Of a stretch of DNA of 64,000 nt, positions 38,480-50,498 are shown piece after piece. This DNA comes from Impatiens glandulifera. Taxonomy: Eukaryota > Streptophyta > Magnoliopsida > Ericales > Balsaminaceae. Positions within the stretch are counted from its first letter, which is position 1. Each line of letters starts with the position of its first letter. A program made the translations under genes and the position numbers. The notes below the pieces were generated by a model. That model was not told where the DNA came from, did no database searches, and saw only the letters and a program-made list of their open reading frames with translations. The stretch is from NCBI RefSeq assembly GCF_907164915.1, contig NC_061867.1:53776271-53840270 (forward strand). Direction: 5' to 3'.

Positions 38480-39560
38480 GAGAAAATGAGTTGTAATAAT
38501 ATTATTGCAATCTCTAGATAATTTATAGTGAATAAATGGTATATATAATAATAATAATAATAAAAATAAATGACATTGAGTACGTATACCAAACGTGATC
38601 TTAGTTTGTTTGGTTATTATTTAGATGGGCTGGATTGTCAATTTTAAGGGTGTGTGGTTATTGTTTAGGTGGACTGTATTTGCAATTTAAGGGTTTGTTC
38701 AAAATTAATTAAATATTTATTTATTTATTTTTTTTTTTTTTTTTTGGTTATAATGATAATGATGTTTTAGAGAGATAATTTTATAAAAAATAAGAAAAAT
38801 ATATAAAAATAAAAAATTGATTTAAGTTACTGTATTAATAAATAAGGTTAAAATTGATTAATTTTAAGGGCTTATATTTTATTTTAACGTTTATTTAATG
38901 TATTTATATTTTAGTTAAAATTATTTATTTTAGTATGTTTAATTTTAATTATATATATTATATTTATAAAATTAAGTAAAGATAATATATGTGTGTTATT
39001 TTAATATTTATGTAATAAAATTTATTTTAATATTTGTATAAATACTTTATTTTAATATATAATATATAAAATTTATTTTAATTAATTTAATTATATATAT
39101 AGTATATTTATAAAATTTATAACAAGAAATATGTAATTAATGAGTAATTAATGAATTTAAATAAAATAGTTTGATATTTTGGAAGAGTATTTTGAAAAAA
39201 AAAATGAATATTGAATATACATAGTACATAAAACATGTGGAAGAGACACACCTGAGTAGGTATAATTATGACTTCCTAATAATAGACACAAACCTATGTT
39301 ATTCCTAATTTTAAGGGATAAATCAATAATTTAGGCTTTGTTCAAATTTAGAAAAATTGATCATTTATAATTTTATTTTTTAAAAAAAAATAGTTTATCA
39401 CAATTTTATTAAAAAATTAAAAAAGTTGAAGAGTTAAATATCAAAACTAGACAAACTCTAACTTTGATTATAAGATGACAAACAAAGATCATAAATATTT
39501 GAATGGTAACAATCAAACAACAATACAATCAAAGATTACAATTAATGTTCTCAATCTTTA
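38480..39560. other. AT-rich upstream region of the monooxygenase gene
   Basis: Contains an ATA repeat at 38543-38560 and a T run near 38728-38745. No gene seen. It would include the promoter of the monooxygenase; no clear TATA box or other site was assigned. Confidence 0.4.
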
Positions 39561-39562
39561 TT

Positions 39563-41250
39563 GTTATTTTCATATTCGCCTTTTAGGACATGTTGTTTTC
39601 TTTCATGTCTCCTTTCTCGCTCATACTTCACGAAAGGTGATTGAATTATAACAGATGATGATACTTATTTGATCTCATTGTTTATCCTATCTTTGTATAA
39701 AAAAAATCCTTTTTCGGAATTACAGAACTTTTATCAATGTTTTTCTCTACTTCAGTTTTGCGGGTTTGAGGATCAACAACCCTAATTTCCTTCTCACTCA
39801 TCTCCTCTATTATTTCTTTAATTTATTCTTTTGATTGTTCATCTTCCTTGTCTTCAGATGAAAATTCTTTAATATCATCTATTTCTTCAATTTCATTGAT
39901 TTCTTCCTTATCTGAATCTTCATTGTTTTTTTCCTCTACATTTTCCTTATTTTTGTCTTCTTTATCATTGTGCTTGACTTCCACAATATGTTCTTCCATT
40001 CTAGATTCTTCTGTTTCATTTTTCTGTTTTTTCGTTTCATTGACTTTCAAAATTTTCTGCTCTTCCTCAATTGTTTTTACGCATTTACTACTAGCATATT
40101 TGAAAATACATGTTTGGCCTTCAATCATATGAGATTTCCATGACTGTGGATTTTTCCTTCCTATCAACAACTGTCATGTTCTTTGGCAGCGTAGTTTGAG
40201 GATGCACTTCAATAGTTATTCTAACAAAAGTAAGGTTCTCTCCTCCATCTGTAATTGGGTCCACATATAATAGTTTCCCCAATAGACTAGCAAAGTGACT
40301 TAGAGTTTTTGCATTATACATGTGTGCTGGGATGTTCCTAAGCTTAAACCATATTTGAGTTATTTCATTTGGCTTTCTTAGAAGACTCAATTCTTCATAC
40401 CATCTCTCCAACTTCATACAATTGGATCCAATATAAGTATGTTCAATTTTTAGAATATCATCCAAGTTTGTTTCCTTTTTGAATTGTAGAAAATAATGAT
40501 CATGGATGTTTGCAGAAACCTTTTCCAATCCCTTCTACTCTTATTATTTTTATTAGTGATTCCTTGGTGACTTGGAAAGATACATGGTTCTTTCTTATGT
40601 AGTTCCCAACAACTACATTTTCCCATTTTTTGATGCATTTCTTCTCCACTTCAGTGGCCAATTTAATTCAAAAGGAGAGTTGAGAATCTCGACTGTTTTA
40701 AACTCACCCAAGTAGATTTGACCTTTGTATGCATGATCCTCTACTTTCTTTTCTGCATTCTTTTTCCAAACTTTATATACCTACCAATTGAAATTGCTCC
40801 CGATAGTATAAGTCTTTGATTTTGGGACTTTATTAGCTCCCTCATTGTTTTCACTGACCAGTTTACTATCTTTTTGTATTCTTCCTTCTTCAGTACGTAG
40901 GTTTCAATCTTGAAGATAATGTATATATTCAATTGGACGGTTGTTTGTTGTATTTTTCTTTGTTGAGCACAATTTTTTTTTTGAATGCATCAGTAGCTTT
41001 GTGATTTAATTTTTAAGCCCAAAAAGTTTTCTCTTTCATTATACCCAACCTTCTATATTCCTTCATTTTTTACCTTGTTTTCCTACTGCATTTTCTTCAA
41101 AAATTTTATCAGCAATTAGTTCCTTACATTTGCTGCATTTTTGTTTTTCTTGAATAATTTTTTCAACAATCCTATCATTTTTAGTTGCAACCCTTCAACT
41201 TTTCATCACAAATTCTTTGACTTCCATATTCTTATTGCTTTTCTTTCTTC
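39563..41250 (-). pseudogene. LINE ORF1-like (DUF4283 / gag-like) relic with acidic tail
   Basis: Minus-strand frames 40638-40450, 40528-40121 and 40170-39823 overlap with shifts and together give a DUF4283-type protein: NLDDILKIEH, IWFKLRNIPAHMYN, GKLLYVDPITDGGENLTFVR, then a degraded zinc-knuckle region (CIFKYASSKC) and a long Lys/Glu-rich tail. Such proteins are the ORF1 products of plant LINEs or their domesticated relatives. Frameshifts make it a relic. It is 5 kb from the ORF2 relic at 32-34.7 kb, with the monooxygenase gene between, so the two need not be one element. Confidence 0.65.
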
Positions 41251-42511
41251 CTATTTTAATGAAAAACATAATACATCAATAAAGTAAAGCAATAACAGAA
41301 TAGGGTATACTAGAAACCCTAACTATTACAGGACAAGGTAAAATAGAAACTCTAACCTTCTGACCAAGCTTTGTAGATGAATGACCGACATGACTGTCGT
41401 TCGTGCCGATTGTGTCGATCGTGCGCACGTTCTAAATTTGACAAGCGACCCTGAGCGAGTAACAACCGCGACCACAATAAGAGAAAATGCGACCTTAATA
41501 CTGTGTCGATCGTGATAATTCATAATTTTTGTATAACTAACCTAATAAATACAAAATGTTTAGGTATTATATTTTATCTAAAGAAAGAAGAAAAAAAGTT
41601 GGAGCTTTTGCATGGTCACAATTTATAACTTTTCCTTTCATTCTTTTCAGTTTTATGTTTAAATAAGAGTAACAAAATAAAATAGGAAATGATACCTTTT
41701 TTCAGTTGTATATTTTTGTTAAAACCCATCTTCAATTATAATTCTTCCTTCCATTCAATTTTCGTGCTATTATGTTTAGAACAACTTGAATTTTAAAACT
41801 TATTTTTAAATTCAAACGGTAAACATCATATTAAACAGTAATTCATATTCATCAAAAAAAATTATTTTTAAACTCAAAATAATATTTTTAAAATATTTTT
41901 TTTACATAAACTTTTTCAATAATACCTATATATTTATCAACTTTACAAATTTAAACATAATATTTTTTAAGCTCACTCATTAGATAGAATTATGATAAAA
42001 TTAATTATAAATCAATAATTTATACACATAAAAAACAAATTAAACATCATTAAATAAATAAACACAAATTATACTGTACGGACAAAAAAATACATAAAAA
42101 ATTTATTAAAAAAACAAATTAAATATTATTAAATAAACTCAAATTACATTACATAAATAAAAAAATTACATCAAAACAAACAATATTAAAAATTATTTGT
42201 TATTTTTTAGTTTTTATCAATATTATTCATTATTATATATTTATAATAAATATGATTAATAAAAGAAAAAAAAAGAAAAAAGAAAAAAATATATCAATAA
42301 ATTATACAAAATAAACCTATTAATATAGTTAAAGGATTCTTTTGTGTTTGGAATTTTTTTTAGTATATGAACAGTAGTTATGCAAAATTGCGTTTTTATG
42401 CGAGAGAAAATGAGGATAAACTCATTTTGAGTTTTGGTTTATGTGTGGGTAGTGGAAAGATAACAAATTTTGGGGGTAATTTGGTAGATGAGTTGGAGAG
42501 GGTCTTAGAAG

Positions 42512-42515
<4 letters not shown>
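41251..42515. other. AT-rich intergenic sequence
   Basis: A short GC-richer block at 41380-41480 (GCCGATTGTGTCGATCGTGC) may belong to the LINE-like relic or a hAT end. The remainder is A/T-rich, with no gene recognised. Confidence 0.4.

Positions 42516-42516
<1 letters not shown>

Positions 42517-42592
<76 letters not shown>
42517..42592. repeat. (TA)n microsatellite at start of Helitron-type repeats
   Basis: About 38 TA units. Open frames through it on both strands (poly Ile-Tyr) are artefacts. Confidence 0.95.
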
Positions 42593-42595
<3 letters not shown>

Positions 42596-43330
42596 ATGTT
42601 TAATTTTTAAAGTGTTCGGATTACCGGATCGAACTCGCAACCTAACAAAAACAAGTATAACTCTTTAGTCAATTAGGCTAATAACACATTATGTTTTTAA
42701 TTTAACACCAAATTTGATAAATACGAGATATTTTTAACTAACTAATCTCTATATATATAATGATGCTTAATTTTGAAAGTGTCCGGATTGCCGTGTCTAG
42801 AGTTGTGGTTAATTTAGATATATATGTGAGAGTAATGAATACTTGGGTCGGATTCTGGGTTGACCCGCCCATAAACTTAAAACGGTTAAAAATTAAAAAT
42901 GTCATAGATATGTTTCGAACTCGCAACCTAACAAAATAAATATAACTCTTTAGTCAACTAGGCTAATAACACATTATGTTTTTAATTTAACACCAAATTT
43001 GATAAATGCGAGACATTTTTAACTAACTAATCTCTCTATATATAATGATGCTTAATTTTGAAAGTGTCCGGATTGTCGTGTCCAGAGTTGTGGTTAATTT
43101 GAATATATACGTGAAAGTAAATAGATATTTGAGTCGGATTCTGGGTTGACCCGTCCATAAACTTAAAACGGTTAAAAATAAAATTAAAAATGCTATAAGT
43201 ATGTTTCGAACTCGTAATCTAACAAAAACAAGTACAACTCTTTAACCAATTAGCTTAATAACACTTTATATTTTAAATTCAACACCAAATTTTATGAATG
43301 TGGGTCGTTGTAATATATATATTTAAGAGA
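42593..43330 (+). repeat. Helitron-derived tandem repeat, plus orientation, about 2.5 units
   Basis: Units beginning ATAATGATGCTTAATTTTGAAAGTGTCCGGATTG recur near 42593, 42760 and 43045, with GGGTTGACCCG and GTTTCGAACTCG in the same order. They are the reverse complement of the 44.7-47.3 kb array and match the Helitron at 48115. No Helitron 3' end was found here. Confidence 0.75.
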
Positions 43331-44001
43331 ATTCTAGGCCATAAAATATAATTAACACAATTATGACTTAATTTGCTCATTGTTTTTTTAATAAGTAACT
43401 AGCTTTGTTAATATATTATTCTAATATTTATTATACAACAAAAAAAACTTTTAAAAAACAAATGCATACATAAATCGATTCCCATATAACCCATATAAAA
43501 CGTTGGAGTGGATTATATATATATTTTTTAGGTCCCAATTTTTAATTAATTAATTAAATATATGTACTAAATAAGATATATTATTTATTTGTTTTTATTA
43601 GATGAAAATAAAAATAATAATAAACAAATAGGCCTAAACTAATCTAATTTAAACTAAAAGCTTAAATCAAACTGAACCTAAGCCTAGTACTTATCTTCTT
43701 CTCAATATATCATAACAGAGAAAGGAAACAACTAATAAGGTTAAAAAACAAAAAAAAAAAATCAAATCAATACTCAATGAAATCATTGAATCAAAAATCA
43801 TATCATCTTTTCAACTTGCCAGAAGTATTCCGAAGTCCGTAGAAGAATATTTCAGCCTAGTATGCCCTTGCCCATTTAATAAAATGTATAAGATTTAAGT
43901 TTCGAGTTTATGTAACTATGACAGGTTTTGAGGTTAAATGGTACACAAATAAAGAACATCCATCATCTTGCTCATATGATTGACAGTGAGTTCTTTTAAC
44001 A

Positions 44002-44265
44002 ATGATTGATAATTTGCATATTCGTTTTATTTTCCTTAATCCTTTGTTTGAAGACAATTATCTCGTGGTTTTGAAACGAGAAACAGCAGTTTCCACCTCA
44101 TCTAGCATTCTCAAAGCCTATGGGATTCCGTCTGAGAGATCTTCAGATCTTCTAGTGCCTTATATAGATCCTGCCCAAGACGGTAAACTGACACAACACT
44201 TGGATTCCGAGGAGAGTCCAGTGTCCAACTCGGAGTTTGGTTCAGATGGTCTTCTTTGGGCATAA
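44002..44265 (+). pseudogene. Exon-like fragment of unknown gene
   Basis: The part from about 44057 to 44265 has balanced base composition and an open frame (VVLKRETAVSTSSSILKAYG, then DPAQDGKLTQHLDSEESPVS, ending LLWA), unlike the AT-rich surroundings. The first 18 codons read like intron. I do not recognise the family. It is probably a captured or orphaned exon; a real short gene cannot be excluded. Confidence 0.35.
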
Positions 44266-44671
44266 TAGTCTTTTTTTATTAACCACTCCGAATGATTGTT
44301 TGAAGATCAACTAGCTTAGCCAATCGAGAGACTCTCCATATGCAACGACAATTATAAATTGATTCTACAAATGACTCCTTATTTGTCGTTCATGCCTTTT
44401 CTCCAATGAAGATCCGGGCTCTCACTTACGAGATGAATGGCACGAAAATGGAGTTTTTGTTTTTAATTTATTCTCTATTTGAATTAAATTATAACACTGA
44501 TTTTAAGGTATGAATCTCTCATTTATTTTTGTTGTTGTAAGTTAATTTTTTAGAGATGGAATAGAATAAATTAACACGATTTAAGCATTTATTTATTTTA
44601 CATATGAACATTGTTGTATATTATTTTGAGCCTTTTGCAAGAGTCTTTGCTAGTTTAATATATTATTATAA

Positions 44672-46903
44672 TTAGCATTTTGCACAGAGTAATAATATAA
44701 AAAATCGTGAACAAAATTACGGATAACATTTTTATTTTTATTTTTAACCGTTTTAAATTTATGGGTGGGTCAACCCACAATCCGACCCAAGTATCCATTT
44801 ACTCAACATCATTATATATTAGTTAGTTAAAAAGTTGAACTTATATTAATATTAAAACGTCTCGCGTTTATCAAATTTGGTGTTGAATTTAAAATATAAA
44901 GTCTTTGTAGCCTAATTGGTTAAAGAGTTGTATTTGTTTTGTTAGGTTGCTAGTTCGAAACATTCCTCTAGCATTTTTAATTTTATTTTTAACCATTTTA
45001 AATTTAAAGGCGGGTTAACCCACAATCCGATCCAAGTATCCAAATTAACCACAGCTCTCGACCCGGCAATCCGGACACTTTAAAAAGTAAGTATCATTAT
45101 ATATATATAAATTAGTTAGTTAAAAAGTTGGACTTATATTAATGTTAAAACGTCACGCGTTTATCAAATTTAGTGTTGAATTTAAAATATAAAGTCTTAG
45201 TAGCCTAGTTGGTTAAAGAGTTGTACTTGTTTTGTTAGGTTGCAAATTCGAAACATATCTCTAGCAATTTTAATTTTATTTTTAACCGTTTTAAAATTTA
45301 AAAACGGGTCAACCCATAATCCGACCCAAGTATCCAAATTAACCACAACTCTCGACCTAGCAATCCGCACACTTTAAAAATTAAGCATCATTATATATAT
45401 AGATAGCAATCCGCACACTTTAAAAATTAATCATCATTATATATATAGATTAGTTAGTTAAAAAGTTGAACTTATATTAATATTAAAACGTCCCGCGTTT
45501 ATCAAATTTGGTGTTGAATTTAAAATATAAAGTCTTTGTAGCCTAATTGGTTAAAGAGTTGTATTTGTTTTGTTAGGTTGCAAGTTCGGAACATACCTCT
45601 AGCATTTTTAATTTTGTTTTTAACCGTTTTAAATTTAAAAACGGGTCAACCCACAATCCGACCCAAGTATCCAAATTAACCACAATTCTCGACTCGGCAA
45701 TCCGGACACTTTAAAAATTAAGCATCATTATATATATATATATATATTAGTTAGTTAAAAAGTTGGACTTATATTAATGTTAAAACGTCCCGTGTTTATC
45801 AAATTTGGTGTTGAATTTAAAATATAAAGTCTTAGTAGCCTAGTTGGTTAAAGAGTTGTACTTGTTTTGTTATGTTGCAAGTTTGAAACATACCTCTAGC
45901 ATTTTTAATTTTATTTTTAACCATTTTAAATTTAAAGGCGGGTCAACCCACAATCCGACCCAAGTATCCAAATTAACCACAGCTCTCGACCCGGCAATCC
46001 GGACACTTTAAAAATTAAGCATCATTATATATATATAAATTAGTTAGTTAAAAAGTTGGACTTATATTAATGTTAAAACGTCCAGCGTTTATCAAATTTT
46101 GTGTTGAATTTTAAATATAAAGTCTTAGTAGCCTAGTTAGTTAAAGAGTTGTACTTGTTTTGTTATGTTGCAAGTTTGAAACATATCTCTAGCATTTTAA
46201 ATTTTATTTTTAATCGTTTTAAATTTAAAAACGGGTCAACCCACAATCCGACCCAAGTATCCAAATTAACCACAGCTCTCGACCTGGCAATCCGGACACT
46301 TTAAAAATTAAGCATCATTATATATATATAGATTAGTTAGTTAAAAAGTTGAACTTATATTAATATTAAAACGTCCCGCGTTTATTAAATTTGGTGTTGA
46401 ATTTAAAATATAAAGTCTTTGTAGCCTAGTTGGTTAAAGACTTGTATTTGTTTTGTTAGGTTGCAAGTTCGAAACATACCTTTAGCATTTTTAATTTCAT
46501 TTTTAACCGTTTTAAATTTAAAAACGGGTCAACCCACAATCCGACCCAAATATCCAAATTAACCACACCTCTCGACCTGGAAATCCGGACACTTTAAAAA
46601 TTAAGCATCATTATATATATATATATATTAGTTAGTTAAAAAGTTGGATATATATTAATGTTAAAACGTCACGCGTTTATCAAATTTGGTTTTGAATTTA
46701 AAATATAAACTCTTAGTAGCCTAGTTGGTTAAAGAGTTGTACTTGTTTTGTTATGTTGCAAGTTCAAAACATACCTTTAGCATTTTTAATTTTATTTTTA
46801 ACCATTTTAAATTGAAAGGCGGGTCAACCCACAATCCGACCCAAGTCTCCAAATTAACCATAGTTATCGACCCGTCAATCCGGGTACTTTAAAAATTAAG
46901 CAT

Positions 46904-46964
<61 letters not shown>

Positions 46965-47263
46965 TTAGTTAGTTAAAAAGTTGAACTTATATTAATATTA
47001 AAACGTCCCGCGTTTATCAAATTTGGTGTTGAATTTAAAATATAAAGTCTTTGTAGCCTAGTTGGTTAAAGAATTGTACTCGTTTTGTTAGGTTGTAAGT
47101 TCGAAACATACCTCTAGCATTTTTAATTTTATTTTTAACCGTTTTAAATTTAAAAACGGGTCAACCCACAATCCGACCCAAGTATCCAAATTAACCACAA
47201 CTCTCGACCCGGCAATCCGAACACTTTAAAAATTAAGCATCATTATATATATATATATATATT
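44672..47263 (-). mobile_element. Helitron-like element made of about eight tandem 290-340 bp units
   Basis: Units start TTAGTTAGTTAAAAAGTTG near 44820, 45111, 45443, 45748, 46040, 46332, 46628 and 46967. On the minus strand each begins ATAATGATGCTTAATTTTTAAAGTG, the 5' sequence of the Helitron at 48115. At the far side 44672-44730 (AGCATTTTGCACAGAGTAATAATATAAAAAATCGTG) is a degraded form of that Helitron's 3' end. Each unit carries on the plus strand a tRNA-like pair: A-box-like TAGCCTAGTTGG and B-box-like GTTCGAAAC about 40 bp later. No coding capacity. It interrupts a copy of the block seen at 49260 (GTTTAT-GCCCACAATTGAATTTC). Confidence 0.75.
46908..46961. repeat. (TA)n microsatellite within the Helitron array
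   Basis: About 27 TA units expand the TATATATA linker that separates repeat units elsewhere in the array. Confidence 0.95.
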
Positions 47264-48114
47264 ATGTTTATGGCCCACAATTGAATTTCTAAGATTAATT
47301 TAACTCTAAATAAATTTAGAAAAAATATTAATATAAAGTTGAGTAGATTAGGACGTCATGTGACTAATTGTATTTATATCGTTTTGTTTGTATCCTCGTG
47401 TTCGTGTCTATACTCGTTTTGTATATGTGTCGACTCGTGACTGTGTTACGATTGTATAAACTCATAATCGTGTCGTGATCGTGTCGTCTCGTGCTTGTGT
47501 CGTGCCCACCCACAAACGAAGTGAGATAATATTGTATCGTGATGTTCCGTACTAATATCGTGTATCATCGTATCGGTTTGTGTTGGATCGTATCAGTTCG
47601 TGTTGATCCAACTCATTGTCTTATTCTAGTATTCACCAAAAACAATTGCTAAAATTGTAGACTTCATTTTTGACTAATTGATTAATTCAAACATAGTATC
47701 TATGAATGTTTAATTTTTTTTTAACAAATTTCTAAAGCAATTATTATCAATTAACTAAAAATAATTAAATAATCCAAATTGATTGTAAATGATTGGTTTT
47801 AGATTTCTTAATTATTTACTCAAAATGAAATCATATTTATAATTGGAAAAATTATTAATTCAACAAAAAAAACACAAAACATAAAAATAAAAAAAAAAAT
47901 GTAAAACATAAGTGTGGCACAATAAGAATAGTAGGTGTGGCACAATAAGAAAATTGAATAAACAAGAAAGTCATTCTAAACTTTTCATGACTTATCGGTC
48001 TTCTAAGTGAGGATGCTCTCGTAGTTTTGAGCTCTTATTTTATTTACGGTGATCATATTTATCATTCATAACTTTTAGATGTTAATTTAATTGAACTTTA
48101 TTTTGAATAACTTA
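47264..48114. other. hAT right-end relic and flanking duplicated block
   Basis: 47340-47630 has the CGTGTCG-rich right end seen at 23820-24095 (GACTCGTGACTGTGTTACGA, ATAAACTCATAATCGTGTCG), with a degraded terminus near 47625. The sequence after it (47640-47960, including GTGTGGCACAATAAGAATAG) recurs near 55830-56125. No gene. Confidence 0.65.
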
Positions 48115-49044
48115 TCTATATATATAATGATGCTTAATTTTTAAAGTGTCCGGATTGCCGGGTCGAGAGCTGTGGTTAATTTGAATATATGTGAGAGTAA
48201 ATGGATATTTGGGTTGGATTGTGGGTTGACTCGCCCATAAACTTAAAACGGTTAAAAATAAAATTAAAAATGCTATAGGTATGGTTCGAACTTGCAACCT
48301 AACAAAACAAGTACAAATTATTAACCAACTTGGCTAATAACACTTTATATTTTAAATTTAATCCAAAATTTGATAAACGCGTGACATTTTAACAATATAA
48401 GTTCAACTTTTTAACTAACTAATCTATATATATATAATGATGCTTAATTTTTAAAGTGTCCGGATTACCGGGTCGAGAGCTGTGGTTAATTTGAATATAT
48501 GTGAGAGTAAATGGATATTTGGGTCGGATTGTGGGTTGACCCGCCCATAAACTTAAAACGGTTAAAAATAAAATTAAAAATTCTATAGGTATGGTTCGAA
48601 CTTACAACCTAACAAAACAAGTACAACCTTTTAACCAACTAGGCTAATAACACTTTATATTTTAAATTCAACCCAAAATTTGATAAACGCGTGACATTTT
48701 AACAATATAAGTTCAACTTTTTAACTAACTAATCTATATATATATAATGATGCTTAATTTTTAAAGTGTCCGAAGAATTGTCAGGTCGAGAGTTGTGGTT
48801 AATTTGGATATATGTGAGAGTAAATGGATATTTGGGTCGGATTGTGGGTTGACCCGCCCATAAACTTAAAATGGTTAAAAATAAAATTAAAAATGCTATA
48901 GGTATGGTTCGAACTTACAACCTAACAAAACAAGTACAACCTTTTAACCAACTAGGCTAATAACCGCGCATAAAAATTTTACCGTAATATTTTTTCACGA
49001 TTTTTTATATTATTACTCGTGAAAATGCACGGGATACATGCTAG
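48115..49044 (+). mobile_element. Non-autonomous Helitron (930 bp)
   Basis: 5' end TCTATATATATAATGATGC follows an A at 48114. The 3' end is a short hairpin (CTCGTG, loop AAAATG, CACGGG; 49016-49033) followed by ATACATG and CTAG at 49041-49044, then a T, so insertion is between A and T as expected. The paralogous site at about 25826 (CACTCA|TTATAAATCATGAC) lacks the element, which confirms both borders. The body is three tandem units of about 305 bp (starts 48115, 48424 and 48738) and has no coding capacity. Confidence 0.85.
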
Positions 49045-50498
49045 TTATAAATAATGACATAATTTTTGTAAAATATGTGTTTATTTCTTTTAAAATAAAT
49101 CTATAAATTTGAATCATGATTTGGAGGAAGGCAAACCTGCAAATCTAATTTGTTTTTTTTTCTTCTTTTCTCTTTTTATTTTATTTTTGTATTTTCTCTA
49201 GTTTAGATGCATGGTTCACATATAGACATGAATTAGAGTATTTTGGATGGACATTAGGTTTATAGCCCACAATTGAATTTCTAAGATTAATTTAAATTGT
49301 ATATAGATTTAGAGAAAATATTAATGTAAACTTGAGTAGCTTAGGTCATGTGACTAATTGTGTTTATATCGTTTTGTGTGCATACTCGTGCTCGTGTCTA
49401 TACTTGTATTGTATTTGTGTCAACTCGTGACCGTGTTACGATTGTATAAACTCATAATCGTGTCGTGATCATGCTTGTGTCGTGTCCACCCACGATCGAA
49501 GTGAAAGTTTTTTTAAATTTTTTTATGAAAAAGGTAGAGAAATCAATAATAAAAGACCCAATTTAGGAAAAAAAAAACAAAATCAAAAATATTATAAAGT
49601 GAAATCAATAAATACGGATGATCTGGTTAACATATAACTTTAAATTAAGTTTTATTATCGAATCTTTCATAAAAGATAAAATTTTATTAGTACCGGATCA
49701 ATCTCATAATAATACAGACAAATCACTCAAGTTATTTGTTAATGCATTGACAATACGGATGATTGAAGAGGCACCTTGAAGTCAAATATTGACTTTTAAG
49801 ATATTGTATGCACGCAATAGTGCATTTGTTCGTAGTGCAGTCTACGATAAAGATATTAGCATGAATTTTATATGCAAATTGTAGTTAGACAGGATTTTAT
49901 TCATTTTGAACTTTTTTTTTATGGCCTAAATTCATTGTCAATGCATCATTCATGACATCATCATCCACTGCCTTTTCATCGTTGATCTTGGTTATTTAAA
50001 GGATTTTATAACTTTAATATATAAAATTAACAATAATAATAATAATGTTTTTTCATCCACTGCTTTAAGTAATAAAAAGAATTATTAGAAGACTTACATT
50101 TTTATTCATATAATTTGTTTTTTATCATATTTTGTTTTAATATTTTAATTTAGTACGTTCAATTTTAATTATGTATATTACATTTATAAAATTAAATTAT
50201 TTATTAATTGAATAAGAATTTAAATAGATTTAGAGAAAATGTTGATATAAACTTGAATAGTTTAAGTCATGTGATTAATTGTGTTTATGTAATTGTGTGT
50301 TTATGTAATTGTGTGTGTATATTCATGCTCGTGTCTATATTCGTGTTGTGTCCGTGTCGACTCGTGATCGTGCTACGGTTGTATAAACTCATAATCGTGT
50401 TGTGATAATGTTGTTTCGTGCTTATATCGTGTCCACTAACGACCCACGTGAGATAATATTATATCGTGTCATTCCTTACTAATATTATGTGTGTCGTG
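49045..50498. repeat. Duplicated block, copy 1
   Basis: From TTTTTGTAAAATATGTG (49061) to ACTAATATTATGTG (about 50498) this matches 54379-55790 throughout: a 5' block, a hAT right-end-like CGTGTCG zone (49360-49500), the CRP downstream region, a truncated CRP, an (ATA)n tract and a second CGTGTCG zone (50280-50460). Confidence 0.85.
49732..49904 (-). pseudogene. CRP-C: internally deleted CRP copy
   Basis: The 3' half is intact and keeps all six cysteines (DCTTNKCTIACIQYLKSQYL, then CLFNHPYCQCINK and stop at 49732). The 5' part keeps the leader start (ATG 49904, NLHIKFM) as in CRP-B, but the signal peptide and spacer are deleted, and the join shifts the frame to an early stop. CRP-D at 55044 shares the same deletion, so it predates the block duplication. 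Confidence 0.7.

Noticed and set aside
42367..42640. Open frames on both strands across the TA repeat
   Set aside because: Ile-Tyr repeats encoded by (TA)n; the rest is Helitron-type repeat or AT-rich DNA.
44900..47110. Tandem tRNA genes in the 44.7-47.3 kb array
   Set aside because: Only A- and B-box-like motifs are present, the B-box is imperfect (GTTCGAAAC), and no cloverleaf forms.
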